A stretch of 64,000 bases of DNA from Aliirhizobium wenxiniae. GTDB taxonomy: Bacteria; Pseudomonadota; Alphaproteobacteria; Rhizobiales; Rhizobiaceae. The stretch lies in the NCBI RefSeq assembly GCF_019511445.1, contig NZ_JAEUAN010000002.1, forward strand, positions 124,001-188,000, read 5' to 3'. Below are positions 1 to 8,971 of the stretch, piece after piece; position 1 is the first letter of the stretch, and each line of letters begins with the position of its first letter. The translations under genes and the position numbers were made by a program. The notes below the pieces were generated by a model. That model made no database searches, was not told where the DNA came from, and saw nothing but the letters and a program-made list of their open reading frames with translations.

Positions 1-1059
1 CAGAACAGGCGGCCCCTCGCCATAACCGACGCTCACATGATCGAGCCGCAAGACGGTCTTGGCCGCAGGAAGCCCGGTCGAAGCGATATGCGCCGAAAAC
101 GGCTGCAGGATCTCGATCCTCTGCCGCGCTTCCGTTATCGCTTCCGATGCCTGCTGCTTGCGCCGCGCCGCCAGCCGGGCATTCTCGCCGCTGGTAACCT
201 CACTTTGCATCTTCAATCCGCCCGCCACGATGCGCGGCATGTCACCCCGATCAGCCTTGCGCTTGCCGGCACGATCCCCCCGCGCCTTGCGTTCCGCCTG
301 AACCTGGGCGGTGCGAGCGATCTCGTCGAATGTCTTTTCCGCATCCGCCAGATCATGCTCGGCGGCCGCCAGTTCCAGCGCCCTGCGCTCCTGAAAACGG
401 CTCCAGTTACCACCGTAGCGCCTGGCCCCGAGCGTCGTCAGTTCAATGATCGCATCCATGCTGTCGAGAAGCTCGCGATCATGGCTGACCACGATCGCAC
501 CTGCCTTCCAGCGCGACAGAAGATCGATAACGGCATTACGCCCGTCCCTGTCGAGATTGTTGGTCGGCTCGTCCAGCAGCAGAAAATCCGGCTCGCGAAA
601 GATGAGCGCGGCAAGCCCCGCCCGAGTGCGCTGCCCGCCGGAAAGGGATGAGAGATGCGTCTCCGGCCCCGCATCGAGACCGACACCGGAAAGTGCCGAG
701 GCAATACGCTCCTCGACGAGCCAATCGACGATCCCGATCTCATCAACCGTCGCGTCACCGGCAACTGCCTTTTTCAATAGCGCAAGATCAGCCCGAGCGT
801 CGAAGAGATCAGCGATCGTCTGCTGGCCATCGACCTGCACGCTCTGGCGCATCATGCCGATGCTGCCATGAACGGAAATGGAGCCGGTCTGCGGCAGAAT
901 ATGCCCGGCGATAAGCTTCAGCATCGTCGTCTTGCCGACGCCATTGCGGCCGACAAGCCCGGCGCGCTCAGTTGAGAAACTCAGATCGACATTGGAGAAA
1001 AGAGTGCGGCCGTCAGGCGTGGACCACGAAAGATTGGAAAGTGTGATGGAAGCAGGCAT
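1..1059 (-). CDS. ABC-F family ATPase (partial, C-terminus outside window)
   Basis: The frame starts at the ATG read leftward from 1059 (MPASITLSNLSW) and stays open to base 1, giving the first 353 residues. Domain 1 has Walker A GRNGVGKT at about residues 38-45, the signature LSGGQ near 145 and Walker B LLLDEPTNNLD near 165, followed by SHDRELLD. After it comes a charged Lys/Arg/Glu-rich helical linker, the usual spacer between the two ATPase domains of ABC-F proteins, and the start of domain 2 (VLRLDHVSV). There are no membrane segments. ABC-F proteins act on ribosomes, for example in translation elongation control or antibiotic protection; which member this is cannot be told from the N-terminal half. 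It is separated by about 170 bp from the next gene. Confidence 0.9.
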   Translation of the reverse strand, partial: MPASITLSNLSWSTPDGRTLFSNVDLSFSTERAGLVGRNGVGKTTMLKLIAGHILPQTGSISVHGSIGMMRQSVQVDGQQTIADLFDARADLALLKKAVAGDATVDEIGIVDWLVEERIASALSGVGLDAGPETHLSSLSGGQRTRAGLAALIFREPDFLLLDEPTNNLDRDGRNAVIDLLSRWKAGAIVVSHDRELLDSMDAIIELTTLGARRYGGNWSRFQERRALELAAAEHDLADAEKTFDEIARTAQVQAERKARGDRAGKRKADRGDMPRIVAGGLKMQSEVTSGENARLAARRKQQASEAITEARQRIEILQPFSAHIASTGLPAAKTVLRLDHVSVGYGEGPPVL

Positions 1060-1230
1060 GGATATGATTTCCCTGGATTGCAAGGCAAAGCGGCGTTGCG
1101 ATCGAGATGAAATCCATTGCGGCACACATCCTGTTGGTATTGCGGACGATCCGTGATCTATCGGCCGAAACCGACCAAAGCAAGGCGAATGGCAGAACCG
1201 GCAAGTCCTACCATCCGTGTCACACTGACC

Positions 1231-2403
1231 TTAAAGCTTGACCCAGGCGCCATTCCGTTTCGAAGACGCGACGCAGGCTTCCACGAAAGCGACGCCCTTC
1301 ACCCCGTCATCAACGGTCGGATAGATCACCGCCTTGTCGAGCTTCGCACCCTTCTTCTTCGCGTGAATGGCGCGCGCAGCCTCCGTGTAGATCGTCGCGA
1401 AGGCTTCCAGATAGCCTTCAGGATGGCCCGACGGGATGCGCGAGACGCGCCCTGCCGCAGCCCCCGCTCCGGCGCCGTTGCGGGTGATCAGCCGCTTCTG
1501 CTCACCGAACGGCGTGAACCACAGATAGTTCGGGTTCTCCTGGCTCCACTCCAGCCCGCCCTTTTCGCCATAGACGCGCAGTTTCAGCCCATTCTCGTTG
1601 CCCGGTGCGACTTGGCTGCACCAGAGCATACCCTTGGCGCCTTCGGCAAACCGCAGCATCACATGCGCATTGTCATCCAATCTCCGGCCCGGCACGAAAC
1701 TGTCGAGATCGGCCGCAAGGCTCTCCAGGGTCAGACCGGTAACGAAGGAAGCGAGGTTATAGGCATGGGTGCCGATATCGCCCGTCGAGCCGCCGGCACC
1801 GGATTGCGCCGGGTCGGTGCGCCATACCGCCTGTTTGGCACCAGTCTGCTCGGCTGCCTCGGTCAGCCAGTCCTGCGCATACTCCACCTGCACCACGCGC
1901 AGCTTGCCGAGATCGCCATTGGCGATCATCTCGCGCGCCTGCCGCACCATCGGATAACCGGTATAGTTATGCGTCAGGATGAACAGGGCATCGCTTTCAT
2001 CCGCAAGCTTTTTCAGCTTCTTCGCATCAGTCAGGTTGGAGGTCAGCGGCTTGTCGCAGATCACATGGATGCCGCGTTTCAAGAATTCCCGCGCCGCCTC
2101 GTAATGCACATGGTTGGGCGTGACGATCGACACCGCCTCGATCCCATCCTTCAACCGTGCCTCGCGGATCGCCATGTCCTTGTAGGAACCGTAGGTGCGC
2201 GACACATCGAGCCCGAGCTCGCGCCCCGAGGCCAGCGACTTTTCAGGCGTCGACGACAGCGCCCCTGCAACCAGTTCGAACTGATCATCCAACCGTGCCG
2301 CCATGCGATGCACCGCGCCGATGAATGCGCCCGAACCGCCACCCACCATGCCGAGCCGGATCCGCGGCTCGCGCGCATCTTCCCGTTTTCCTTCGATTGC
2401 CAT
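1231..2403 (-). CDS. Gfo/Idh/MocA family NAD(P)-dependent oxidoreductase
   Basis: This 390-residue protein has an N-terminal Rossmann fold with the nucleotide loop GMVGGGSGAFIG just after residue 20, then the EKP-like motif in the form CDKPLTSN and a C-terminal alpha/beta substrate domain. That is the layout of sugar, inositol and related dehydrogenases of the Gfo/Idh/MocA family. The start is the ATG at 2403 (MAIEGKRED), chosen because GGGAG lies 7-8 bases upstream; an in-frame ATG 12 codons earlier lacks such a site. It is the last gene of the minus-strand cluster, after the TIM-barrel protein and the ABC transporter. Such dehydrogenase/isomerase pairs usually process the imported sugar. 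The exact substrate is unknown; a pentose or pentose derivative is inferred from the shared operator. Confidence 0.88.
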   Translation of the reverse strand: MAIEGKREDAREPRIRLGMVGGGSGAFIGAVHRMAARLDDQFELVAGALSSTPEKSLASGRELGLDVSRTYGSYKDMAIREARLKDGIEAVSIVTPNHVHYEAAREFLKRGIHVICDKPLTSNLTDAKKLKKLADESDALFILTHNYTGYPMVRQAREMIANGDLGKLRVVQVEYAQDWLTEAAEQTGAKQAVWRTDPAQSGAGGSTGDIGTHAYNLASFVTGLTLESLAADLDSFVPGRRLDDNAHVMLRFAEGAKGMLWCSQVAPGNENGLKLRVYGEKGGLEWSQENPNYLWFTPFGEQKRLITRNGAGAGAAAGRVSRIPSGHPEGYLEAFATIYTEAARAIHAKKKGAKLDKAVIYPTVDDGVKGVAFVEACVASSKRNGAWVKL

Positions 2404-2444
2404 GAAATATCTCCCTTGAATATTAGCGCTTTGCGCCAAAGTCC

Positions 2445-2580
2445 CCCTCTGGCCTGCCGGCGTCCTTCGGACCCCACCACAAGGGGGGAGAAAGTTTGCG
2501 GCAACCTCGTGTCTCGATTGGGCCTGAGCGGAGCGGCTGGGTTAAGCCCTCCCCCTTGTGGGGAGGGTTGGGACGGGTCT
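2445..2580. repeat. Intergenic mosaic palindrome, copy A
   Basis: Two inverted blocks with the core CCCACAAGGGGGGAG (2472-2491, slightly diverged, and reverse complement 2547-2567) flank about 55 bp. A neighbouring CTGGCCTGCCGGCG stretch resembles the arms of the elements at 25992-26170. It lies between two genes of one presumed operon (TIM barrel and oxidoreductase). It resembles the mosaic intergenic repeats known from rhizobia (RIME-like); assignment to a named family was not tested. Confidence 0.7.
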
Positions 2581-2582
2581 TG

Positions 2583-3635
2583 CTAGAGCCCCAGCATCCG
2601 CCTATTCGCCGCCTCGTCGGTGCCGCCTGCAGCAAAATCGTCGAACGCATGTTCCGTGACTCGAATGATATGCGCCTTGACGAATTCAGCGCCTTCCCGC
2701 GCCCCGTCTTCCGGATGTTTCAACGCGCATTCCCATTCGACCACGGCCCAGCCGTCAAAGTCGTTTGCCGCCATTTTCGAGAAGATCGCACCGAAATCCA
2801 CCTGCCCGTCACCCGGCGAACGGAAGCGCCCTGCGCGGTTCACCCAGCTCTGGAAACCGCCGTAAACGCCCTGCCGCCCGGTCGGATTGAATTCCGCGTC
2901 CTTGACGTGGAACATCTTGATCCGGTCCTTGTAGATGTCGATGTTGTCGAGATAATCGAGGCATTGCAGCACATAATGCGACGGATCGTAGAGCATGTTG
3001 GCTCGGCGGTGGTTCTTAACCCGCTCGAGGAACATCTCGAACGTGATCCCGTCATGCAGATCTTCGCTCGGATGGATCTCGTAGCACACGTCGACATCGT
3101 TTTCGTCGGCATGGTTCAGGATCGGCGTCCAGCGTTTCGCCAGTTCGTCGAATGCGGTCTCGACAAGACCGGCCGGGCGCTGTGGGAACGGATAGAGATA
3201 CGGCCAGACCAGCGCGCCTGAAAAGGTCGCATGCGCCTTGATGCCAAGATGCTTAGAGGCGGTGATCGCCATCTTCACCTGCTCAACCGCCCATTCCTGC
3301 CGCGCTTTCGGGTTGCCGCGCACTTCCGGTGCGGCAAAGCCGTCGAACACCTCGTCATAGGCGGGATGCACGGCCACCAGCTGGCCCTGAAGATGAGTGG
3401 AAAGCTCGGTGATCTCGACACCGTTTTCCCGCGCCTTGCCGGCCAGTTCGTCGCAATAATCCTTGGAGGTCGAGGCTTTTTTCAGGTCGATCAGCTGGCT
3501 CGCCCAGGTCGGCACCTGCACGCCGATATAGCCTTTGTCCGCCGCCCATTTGGTGATCCCGTCCCAGGTATTGAACGGCGCCGCATCACCCGCGAACTGC
3601 CCGAGAAAGATGCCGGGTCCCTTGATCGTCTTCAT
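2583..3635 (-). CDS. Sugar phosphate isomerase/epimerase family protein (xylose isomerase-like TIM barrel)
   Basis: A 350-residue soluble protein of the AP-endonuclease-2/xylose isomerase-like TIM barrel superfamily. Visible family marks are CYEIHPSEDL (probable metal-binding Glu and His), YDPSHYVLQ, KMFHVKDAEF and WAVVEWEC near the C-terminus, the spread Glu/Asp/His set that binds a divalent metal. The start is ATG 3635 preceded by GAGGAGGAA; a TTG directly upstream is possible but less well placed. It lies between the binding protein gene (78 bp gap holding a hairpin) and the Gfo/Idh oxidoreductase. The pair probably acts on the sugar brought in by the adjacent transporter, as IolE/IolH-like proteins do with inositol dehydrogenases. 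The substrate is not known. Confidence 0.85.
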   Translation of the reverse strand: MKTIKGPGIFLGQFAGDAAPFNTWDGITKWAADKGYIGVQVPTWASQLIDLKKASTSKDYCDELAGKARENGVEITELSTHLQGQLVAVHPAYDEVFDGFAAPEVRGNPKARQEWAVEQVKMAITASKHLGIKAHATFSGALVWPYLYPFPQRPAGLVETAFDELAKRWTPILNHADENDVDVCYEIHPSEDLHDGITFEMFLERVKNHRRANMLYDPSHYVLQCLDYLDNIDIYKDRIKMFHVKDAEFNPTGRQGVYGGFQSWVNRAGRFRSPGDGQVDFGAIFSKMAANDFDGWAVVEWECALKHPEDGAREGAEFVKAHIIRVTEHAFDDFAAGGTDEAANRRMLGL

Positions 3636-3671
3636 CAAAAATTCCTCCTCTATACAATTCAGAACATGGAA

Positions 3672-3703
3672 CGAGCGCGCAGGCTGACAACCATGCGCGC
3701 TCG
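3672..3703 (-). other. Intercistronic hairpin after binding-protein gene
   Basis: CGAGCGCGCA (3672-3681) pairs perfectly with TGCGCGCTCG (3694-3703), a 10-bp stem about 10 bases past the stop of the binding-protein gene. No T-run follows, so it is more likely an mRNA-stabilising or attenuating hairpin than a full terminator. Confidence 0.6.
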
Positions 3704-3713
3704 AAAAGGCCGA

Positions 3714-4679
3714 TCAGAACGGCGAGTCAGCGAAATAGAAACTCTCCGCATTGTCCTTGGTGATCAGCGTAGCATCGAGGATGTAATTGCCGCTCACCGG
3801 AACCTGATCGTAGAAATTACCGGCCGTCAGCTCCATCGCGGTTGCCACCATGGCCGGCGGATAGAGCACGTTGACCGGCATCATCTTGTCGCCGTCCATG
3901 ACCTTCTTGATCATGTCCTTCGAACCGGCGCCGCCGATGACATATTTGATGTCGGTACGCTTGGCCTGTTCGATGGCTTCCAGCACGCCGACGGCCATGT
4001 CGTCATCCTGGCACCAGACCACGTCGATCTTCGGATATTTGGTGAGATAATCCTGCATCACGCGAAAGGCGTCGTCGCGGCTCCAGTTGCCATACTGGCG
4101 ATCCAGCACCTTAACCTTCGAGCCTTCGATGCCCTTGTCGAAACCGTCCTGCCGCTGCTGGTCGATCGGGATCGGCAGGCCGCGAATGATGACGACCTCG
4201 GCTTCCGGCGTCGTCTTGGCGATATACTGGCCAGCGACTTCGCCTAGCGCCGGGTTGTTACCGGCAACATAAAGATCGCGGATCGTGTTGTCGTTGACGG
4301 AAGGCGCGCGGTCGACCAGCGCCACGAACTTGCCGTCATCCTTCACCTGCTGGATGGCCGATACGAGCTGATCCGGATCGGTCGGCAGGATGACGAGCGC
4401 ATCGATGCCCTGCACCGCAAGGTCCTGCACCGCATTGGCCTGGCTTGCCGGATCGGCAGACGTCTTGACGATGACGTTCAATCCCTTGTGCTCGGCCATA
4501 AGAAGCTTGGCGACACGTTCGGCATGGAACACCACGCCGGCCGTCCAGCCATGGTCGGCGGCCGGAATGGAAACGCCGATCGTCACCTTCTTTGCCTCCT
4601 GGGCAAAGGTCGTCGCCGGCACCGCCACGGCAAATGCCGTCAGCGCCGCTGCGGCATAGCCCAATAATCTCTTGTGCAT
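3714..4679 (-). CDS. Sugar ABC transporter periplasmic substrate-binding protein (RbsB type)
   Basis: The 321-residue product begins with a Sec signal peptide ([20 protein letters not shown], probable cleavage after TTFA) and continues as a type I periplasmic sugar-binding fold (Peripla_BP_4). Family marks include [55 protein letters not shown] and VNVLYPPAM. It captures a monosaccharide for the permease and ATPase encoded upstream on the same strand. The gap to the permease gene is 81 bp. The presence of the xylose-regulator operator before the cluster suggests a pentose ligand, but RbsB-type proteins bind many sugars and polyols, so this is inference only. Confidence 0.9.
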   Translation of the reverse strand: MHKRLLGYAAAALTAFAVAVPATTFAQEAKKVTIGVSIPAADHGWTAGVVFHAERVAKLLMAEHKGLNVIVKTSADPASQANAVQDLAVQGIDALVILPTDPDQLVSAIQQVKDDGKFVALVDRAPSVNDNTIRDLYVAGNNPALGEVAGQYIAKTTPEAEVVIIRGLPIPIDQQRQDGFDKGIEGSKVKVLDRQYGNWSRDDAFRVMQDYLTKYPKIDVVWCQDDDMAVGVLEAIEQAKRTDIKYVIGGAGSKDMIKKVMDGDKMMPVNVLYPPAMVATAMELTAGNFYDQVPVSGNYILDATLITKDNAESFYFADSPF

Positions 4680-4760
4680 ATTCTCTCTCCCAAGGTTTAA
4701 GGGGTGATCTCCTCCTGACCGGGCCTACCCCAGATGGCCCGGCCTATTGCGAATGCCTCC

Positions 4761-5762
4761 CTATTTCCGCATCAGCGACCGCTGCACCAGCATGGCGATG
4801 ATGATGATCGCCCCCTGGATTGCGCCGATCAGATATTCGCTGACGAAGTTGGAAAGCAGCATGATATTGCCGACGATCTCGAGGATGAACGCCCCGCAGA
4901 CCGTACCCCAGATCCGCCCGACACCGCCCCTCAATGCCGTGCCGCCGACGACGACCGCCGTGATCGCCTGCAGTTCCCAAAGAATGCCCGTCGTCGCCGA
5001 AGTCGAGCCGAGGCGCGGCACATAGATGATCACCGCCACCGCCACGCAAAGCCCCTGCACGATATAAGCAATGGTTCGCACCTTCTGCACCGATATGCCG
5101 GAATACCGCGCCACTTCCTCGTTCGAACCGACAGCGATCAGATGCCGGCCATAACGCGTCCGATAGAGCACGAAAGCGGCGAGTGCCGCGGTGGCGAAGA
5201 TGACGATGATCGGGATCGGAACGCCGAAGACATCGCCGAAATAGACCGGCCGATAAAGCTGCTGCAGCTCGCGGTCCCTGACCGTGATCGAACCGCCCTG
5301 GCTGAGCCATGTCGTCAGGCCGCGATAGATGCCCATGGTACCGAGCGTGGCAATGAACGGCTCGATTTTCCCGACAGTCGTGATCAGCCCGTTCGCCAGC
5401 CCGCAGGCGGCCCCGAGCCCCAGCGCCACCAGCATCGCCGCAACCAGCATCAGCGTCGGGTCGCCGATCGCACCTGTATTCATGAACAGGATCATCAGGC
5501 TCGCAACGAAGGCGACCATCGCCCCGACAGAAAGGTCAAGCCCGCCGGATGAGATCACATAGGTCGCACCGAGCGCGATGATGGCGATGAAGGCGCTACG
5601 AGTGATGACATTGGTGAGGTTGGCAACGGAGACGAAGTTCGGATTGGCGAAATATCCGAGCACCAGAAGCAGGGCGAGCGCCACGAATGGCGCAATCGCC
5701 GCCATGTCCCAGTCCCGCGACGTCTTTGGCGCCTTCGCCGTATCGGTCGTCGCCGCGCTCAT
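4761..5762 (-). CDS. Sugar ABC transporter permease (RbsC type)
   Basis: This 333-residue integral membrane protein has 8-10 predicted hydrophobic helices and the carbohydrate permease motif of the BPD_transp_2 family: SSGGLDLSVGAMVAFVA, IVTLGTMGIYRGLT-like (FIATLGTMGIYRGL) and GGTALRGGVGRIWGT near the C-terminus, where it contacts the ATPase. Its ATG overlaps the stop of the upstream ATPase gene by four bases (ATGA), a sign of translational coupling. It would form a homodimeric channel in the inner membrane with the RbsA-type ATPase and the RbsB-type binding protein of this cluster. Confidence 0.92.
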   Translation of the reverse strand: MSAATTDTAKAPKTSRDWDMAAIAPFVALALLLVLGYFANPNFVSVANLTNVITRSAFIAIIALGATYVISSGGLDLSVGAMVAFVASLMILFMNTGAIGDPTLMLVAAMLVALGLGAACGLANGLITTVGKIEPFIATLGTMGIYRGLTTWLSQGGSITVRDRELQQLYRPVYFGDVFGVPIPIIVIFATAALAAFVLYRTRYGRHLIAVGSNEEVARYSGISVQKVRTIAYIVQGLCVAVAVIIYVPRLGSTSATTGILWELQAITAVVVGGTALRGGVGRIWGTVCGAFILEIVGNIMLLSNFVSEYLIGAIQGAIIIIAMLVQRSLMRK

Positions 5763-7294
5763 GCCGCCGCCCCCGCATTGACGCCCGTGGCAAGCTGAAC
5801 GATTTCGTTTTCGGTCATGTGCTCTCCCTGAACCTCACCGACGATCCTCCCCGTCCGCATCACCAGAATGCGATCGCAGATACCGATCAGTTCCGGCATC
5901 TCGGAGGAAACGACGATGATCGACCGCCCCTCTTCGGCCAAGGCCGCGATGAATTTGTAGATCTGTTCCTTGTTGCCGATATCGATGCCGCGGGTCGGCT
6001 CGTCGATGATGACGACTTGCGGGTCGAGCATCATCATCTTGGCAAGCAGGAGTTTTTGCTGGTTGCCGCCGGAAAGCTGCCCGGCAAGGATGTTTTTCGT
6101 TCCCGTCCGGATATCGAAATCCTTGATCGCCTTGTCGAGCGCATCACCCTCGCGTTTTCTGTCGATCTGCAATCCGCGAATGAACTTTCCGAGCGAGGCA
6201 AGCGTCAGGTTGACCCGAAGATCCTTGGTCAGCAGCAGCCCCTTGCCCTTCCGGTCTTCTGAAAGATAGGCGACACCGGCCTTGAGGCTCGAATGCACAT
6301 CGGTGAACGAAACCGGATGGCCATTCAGCACCACCTTGCCCTTGGCCGGGCGCAGGCCGACCAGCCCTTCCATCAGCTCGGTGCGCCCTGCACCGATCAG
6401 ACCGGCAAAGCCGAGGATCTCGCCTTTTCTGAGCGTAAAGGCGGCATCGAGCGCAAACCCCGGAACCTCGAACCTTTCGACCTCAAGCACCGCCTGCCGC
6501 ACCTCGGCCGCATGCCGGTCGGGATAAAGTTTTGCAACATCACGCCCCACCATCAGCCGCGCCATGTCAGCCGGCTGAAGTTCGGCCGCATCATGCGAAC
6601 CGACAAGCCGCCCGTCTCGCAGAACGGTGACGCGATCGGCAATCTCTTTCACCTCCGGCAGGCGATGCGAGATGTAGAGGACACCGACACCCTTGGCGCG
6701 GATATCGCGGATCACCTTCAGCAAGGCCTCAGTCTCATGCGGGGTCAGTGATGCCGTCGGCTCGTCGAAGATCACGATCCGGTGCGGCACCAACAGCACA
6801 CGGGCGATCTGCACCAACTGGCGCTGGGCGATGGAGAGCCGCGATACGATCGTATCCGGGTCGATATACCCACCGAGATCGACGATCGCCTGCCGGGCAC
6901 CGGAACGCATCGCCTGATCGTCGACGGTGAGCCCCTTCCTTAGCTCGCGACCGAGATAGATGTTCTGCGCCACGGTCAGGTCGGGCGCGAGCAAGATCTC
7001 CTGATGCACCAGCACGATGCCGTGGTTTTCCGCGTCCACCGGACCGGAAAAGCTCACCGGAGCGCCGTCGATCCTGATCTCGCCTCGCGTCGGCTGATGA
7101 TTGCCGGCAAGGATCTTCATCAATGTCGATTTTCCGGCGCCATTCTCGCCGATAATCGCATGCACCTCGCCGGCGCGGACGGTGAGTGAAATATCCTTCA
7201 GGACCTCGATGATCCCGAACGTCTTCGACAGACCGCTGGCGTCAAGCAGCCGCGGATTAATGGATGAGTGAACGGGTGCGGGGGATACTGTCAT
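5759..7294 (-). CDS. Sugar ABC transporter ATP-binding protein (RbsA type, duplicated ATPase)
   Basis: The 511-residue protein has two fused nucleotide-binding halves. The first has Walker A GENGAGKST (about 49-57), signature LSIAQRQ and Walker B IVIFDEPTASL; the second has the degenerate Walker A GLIGAGRTE, an intact LSGGNQQK and VVIIDEPTRGID. That asymmetry is typical of RbsA/XylG/MglA. The start is taken at ATG 7294 (MTVSPAPVHS) because GAGGGCGGG precedes it; the frame is open 25 codons further upstream without a good site. It is the first gene of the transporter cluster, about 125 bp downstream of a copy of the LacI-type operator at 7421-7436. Confidence 0.92.
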   Translation of the reverse strand: MTVSPAPVHSSINPRLLDASGLSKTFGIIEVLKDISLTVRAGEVHAIIGENGAGKSTLMKILAGNHQPTRGEIRIDGAPVSFSGPVDAENHGIVLVHQEILLAPDLTVAQNIYLGRELRKGLTVDDQAMRSGARQAIVDLGGYIDPDTIVSRLSIAQRQLVQIARVLLVPHRIVIFDEPTASLTPHETEALLKVIRDIRAKGVGVLYISHRLPEVKEIADRVTVLRDGRLVGSHDAAELQPADMARLMVGRDVAKLYPDRHAAEVRQAVLEVERFEVPGFALDAAFTLRKGEILGFAGLIGAGRTELMEGLVGLRPAKGKVVLNGHPVSFTDVHSSLKAGVAYLSEDRKGKGLLLTKDLRVNLTLASLGKFIRGLQIDRKREGDALDKAIKDFDIRTGTKNILAGQLSGGNQQKLLLAKMMMLDPQVVIIDEPTRGIDIGNKEQIYKFIAALAEEGRSIIVVSSEMPELIGICDRILVMRTGRIVGEVQGEHMTENEIVQLATGVNAGAAA

Positions 7295-7382
7295 CCACCC
7301 GCCCTCAAATTCACGAGCGTCGTGAAACGGTCGCCATGCGACACGCCCCCAACGCCTGCCTCCTCGCAAGCGATGTGGTGCA

Positions 7383-7407
7383 CCTGAAATCCTCCCTGAA
7401 TTTCAGG
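7383..7407 (-). other. Leader hairpin of transporter operon
   Basis: CCTGAAAT (7383-7390) and ATTTCAGG (7400-7407) form an 8-bp stem between the operator and the first transporter gene. It could be a leader RNA hairpin or a second protein-binding site; nothing decides between them. Confidence 0.4.
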
Positions 7408-7420
7408 CTATCCAAAGATA

Positions 7421-7436
7421 TGAGGTACGTAAAGCA
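7421..7436. promoter_or_regulatory. LacI-type operator, transporter copy (TGAGGTACGTAAAGCA)
   Basis: The left half TGAGGTAC is identical to the perfect palindrome before xylA (11301-11316) and to the site before the LacI gene (13991-14006). The right half keeps GTA and the final CA. It lies upstream of the RbsA-type gene, so the same LacI regulator probably controls the transporter cluster. Confidence 0.7.
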
Positions 7437-7460
7437 GAATTGAACGTCAACTCTGCGTCA

Positions 7461-7799
7461 TTACTCGGAACGTCTGAAGGTCCCGACCTTTGCCATCACG
7501 TCACCGGGGATCTGATAATCCTTCGCCACGTCCGGGCCATTACTCAGCCCGCACAATTCCCGCTGGACGAAAAGCCCCCATACGGCTTCGGCCGCGTCCT
7601 GTACCAGATCCAAACGTTTTGCCTGATCCTTGCCGGCATGCTCGGCATCCCATTTCCGAAGCTTTTCAAGGCTCGCTTCCACCTGCCGTCCGTTGCGCCC
7701 CAGTGCGCTCGCACGCTCCTCGGCGATCTCGTATTCCAGGGCGCTCAATCCGCTCTGAAGCGATGGCGAACCGAAGAATTGCGGTGCACGAACTGACAT
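7461..7799 (-). CDS. Conserved hypothetical protein (small, soluble, helical)
   Basis: A 112-residue protein starting at ATG 7799 (MSVRAPQFFGSPS), with a strong AAGGAG site six bases upstream. The middle is Ala/Glu/Leu-rich and probably helical (SALEYEIAEERASALGR, then EASLEKLRKWD and LVQDAAEAVWGLFVQREL). There is no signal peptide or membrane segment. It looks like a DUF6665-type rhizobial protein, but that name comes from memory and was not searched. It stands between the transporter operator and a LysR gene on the same strand. No function can be given. Confidence 0.75.
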   Translation of the reverse strand: MSVRAPQFFGSPSLQSGLSALEYEIAEERASALGRNGRQVEASLEKLRKWDAEHAGKDQAKRLDLVQDAAEAVWGLFVQRELCGLSNGPDVAKDYQIPGDVMAKVGTFRRSE

Positions 7800-7939
7800 G
7801 AAGATCTCCTTATGTTTGCCGCAAGGTTCTAGCCGACCGGTTGCCGCCCCAATAATGCGCCAAGTCAAAATGCAGCCCAAGCCCTGCTTCAACTCTCCGT
7901 TATGAAGAATTGAGCGCAGAGGTTGCGCGACCTTTCCGC

Positions 7940-8836
7940 TCAGGCCGTCTTGATGAAATCGATGAAGGCCCTGAGCGGGGCCGGCACCAGACGGCGACCG
8001 GGATAATAGAGAAACGGCCCCGAAAATTCCGGCCACCAGTCCTCCAGCACCGGCTCCAGCGCCCCACTTTCGATATGCGGTCGCAGCCAATCCTCAAACA
8101 GCGTTACGATCCCTGCCCCCGCCTTGGCACAATCGACCGCCAGGTCGACCCCGCCGCCAGTCTGCACAATCAACGCAGCAGGCGGATCGATCAGCACCGT
8201 CTCGCCATCCCGTTCGAACTCCCAATCCGGCATCGAGCCGCTGGCGAAACGGTTGCGGATACAGGCATGCTGCATCAGATCGCGTGGATGGCTGGGCCGG
8301 CCGCGCCGGTCGAGATAATCCTTCGAGGCGACAGCGGCAAAACGCTGGGTGCGGGGGCCGATCGGCACCGCGATCATGTCCTGCGCCAGCCGCTCGTCAT
8401 AACGGATACCGGCATCGCAGCCAGCCGCGATCACATCGACAAAACTGTCCTCGATCATCAGTTCCAGCCGAATATCCGGGTAAGCCGCCAGAAACCGCGG
8501 CACGATCGACGGCAAGACCAGCCGCGCAGCGCTGACCGGCACGTTCAGCTTCAGCACACCCGCAGGCCGTTCGCGAAACCCGTTGACCACATCGAGTGCC
8601 GCTTCCATTTCCGCCAGAGCCGGCGCCAGCCGGTCGATAAGCCCCTGCCCCGCCTCGGTCGTCGCCACGCTGCGCGTCGTCCGGTTGAGCAGCCGCACGC
8701 CAAGCTGCGTTTCCAGCCGCCGCACGGCATCGCTCAATCCCGATGCACTGCCGCCGCTGATCCGCGCCCCCTCGCGAAATCCACCGGCCCGCGCCACGGT
8801 GAGGAAGGCCTGCAGATCGCTGATTTCCACGCCCAT
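7940..8836 (-). CDS. LysR family transcriptional regulator
   Basis: The 298-residue protein has the N-terminal winged helix of LysR regulators (DLQAFLTVARAGGFREGARISGGSASGLSDAVRRLETQLG, about residues 7-48, given here in pieces of its motif: AFLTVARAGGF, LSDAVRRLE, LLNRTTRSV) and a C-terminal periplasmic-binding-like effector domain with VDLAVDCAKAGAGIV. It is transcribed away from the aldo/keto reductase gene, with 135 bp between the two starts. LysR proteins commonly control a divergent neighbour and themselves, so the reductase is the likely target. The inducer is unknown. Confidence 0.92.
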   Translation of the reverse strand: MGVEISDLQAFLTVARAGGFREGARISGGSASGLSDAVRRLETQLGVRLLNRTTRSVATTEAGQGLIDRLAPALAEMEAALDVVNGFRERPAGVLKLNVPVSAARLVLPSIVPRFLAAYPDIRLELMIEDSFVDVIAAGCDAGIRYDERLAQDMIAVPIGPRTQRFAAVASKDYLDRRGRPSHPRDLMQHACIRNRFASGSMPDWEFERDGETVLIDPPAALIVQTGGGVDLAVDCAKAGAGIVTLFEDWLRPHIESGALEPVLEDWWPEFSGPFLYYPGRRLVPAPLRAFIDFIKTA

Positions 8837-8971
8837 GAACCCTGCTTTCGATTGTCCGTTTCAGCGTACAGACTATCCGAATTGTGCAGACTTATAAAGG
8901 GAACGTCCCCGCGCTATTTCCATTTCACCGAAGATCGCAAACAACCGGCGATCAGCAAAAGGAGCACCCCC

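Noticed and set aside
1117..2586. Long plus-strand open frame over the Gfo/Idh gene
   Set aside because: Antisense to a complete oxidoreductase with a good ribosome site; composition is that of a shadow frame.
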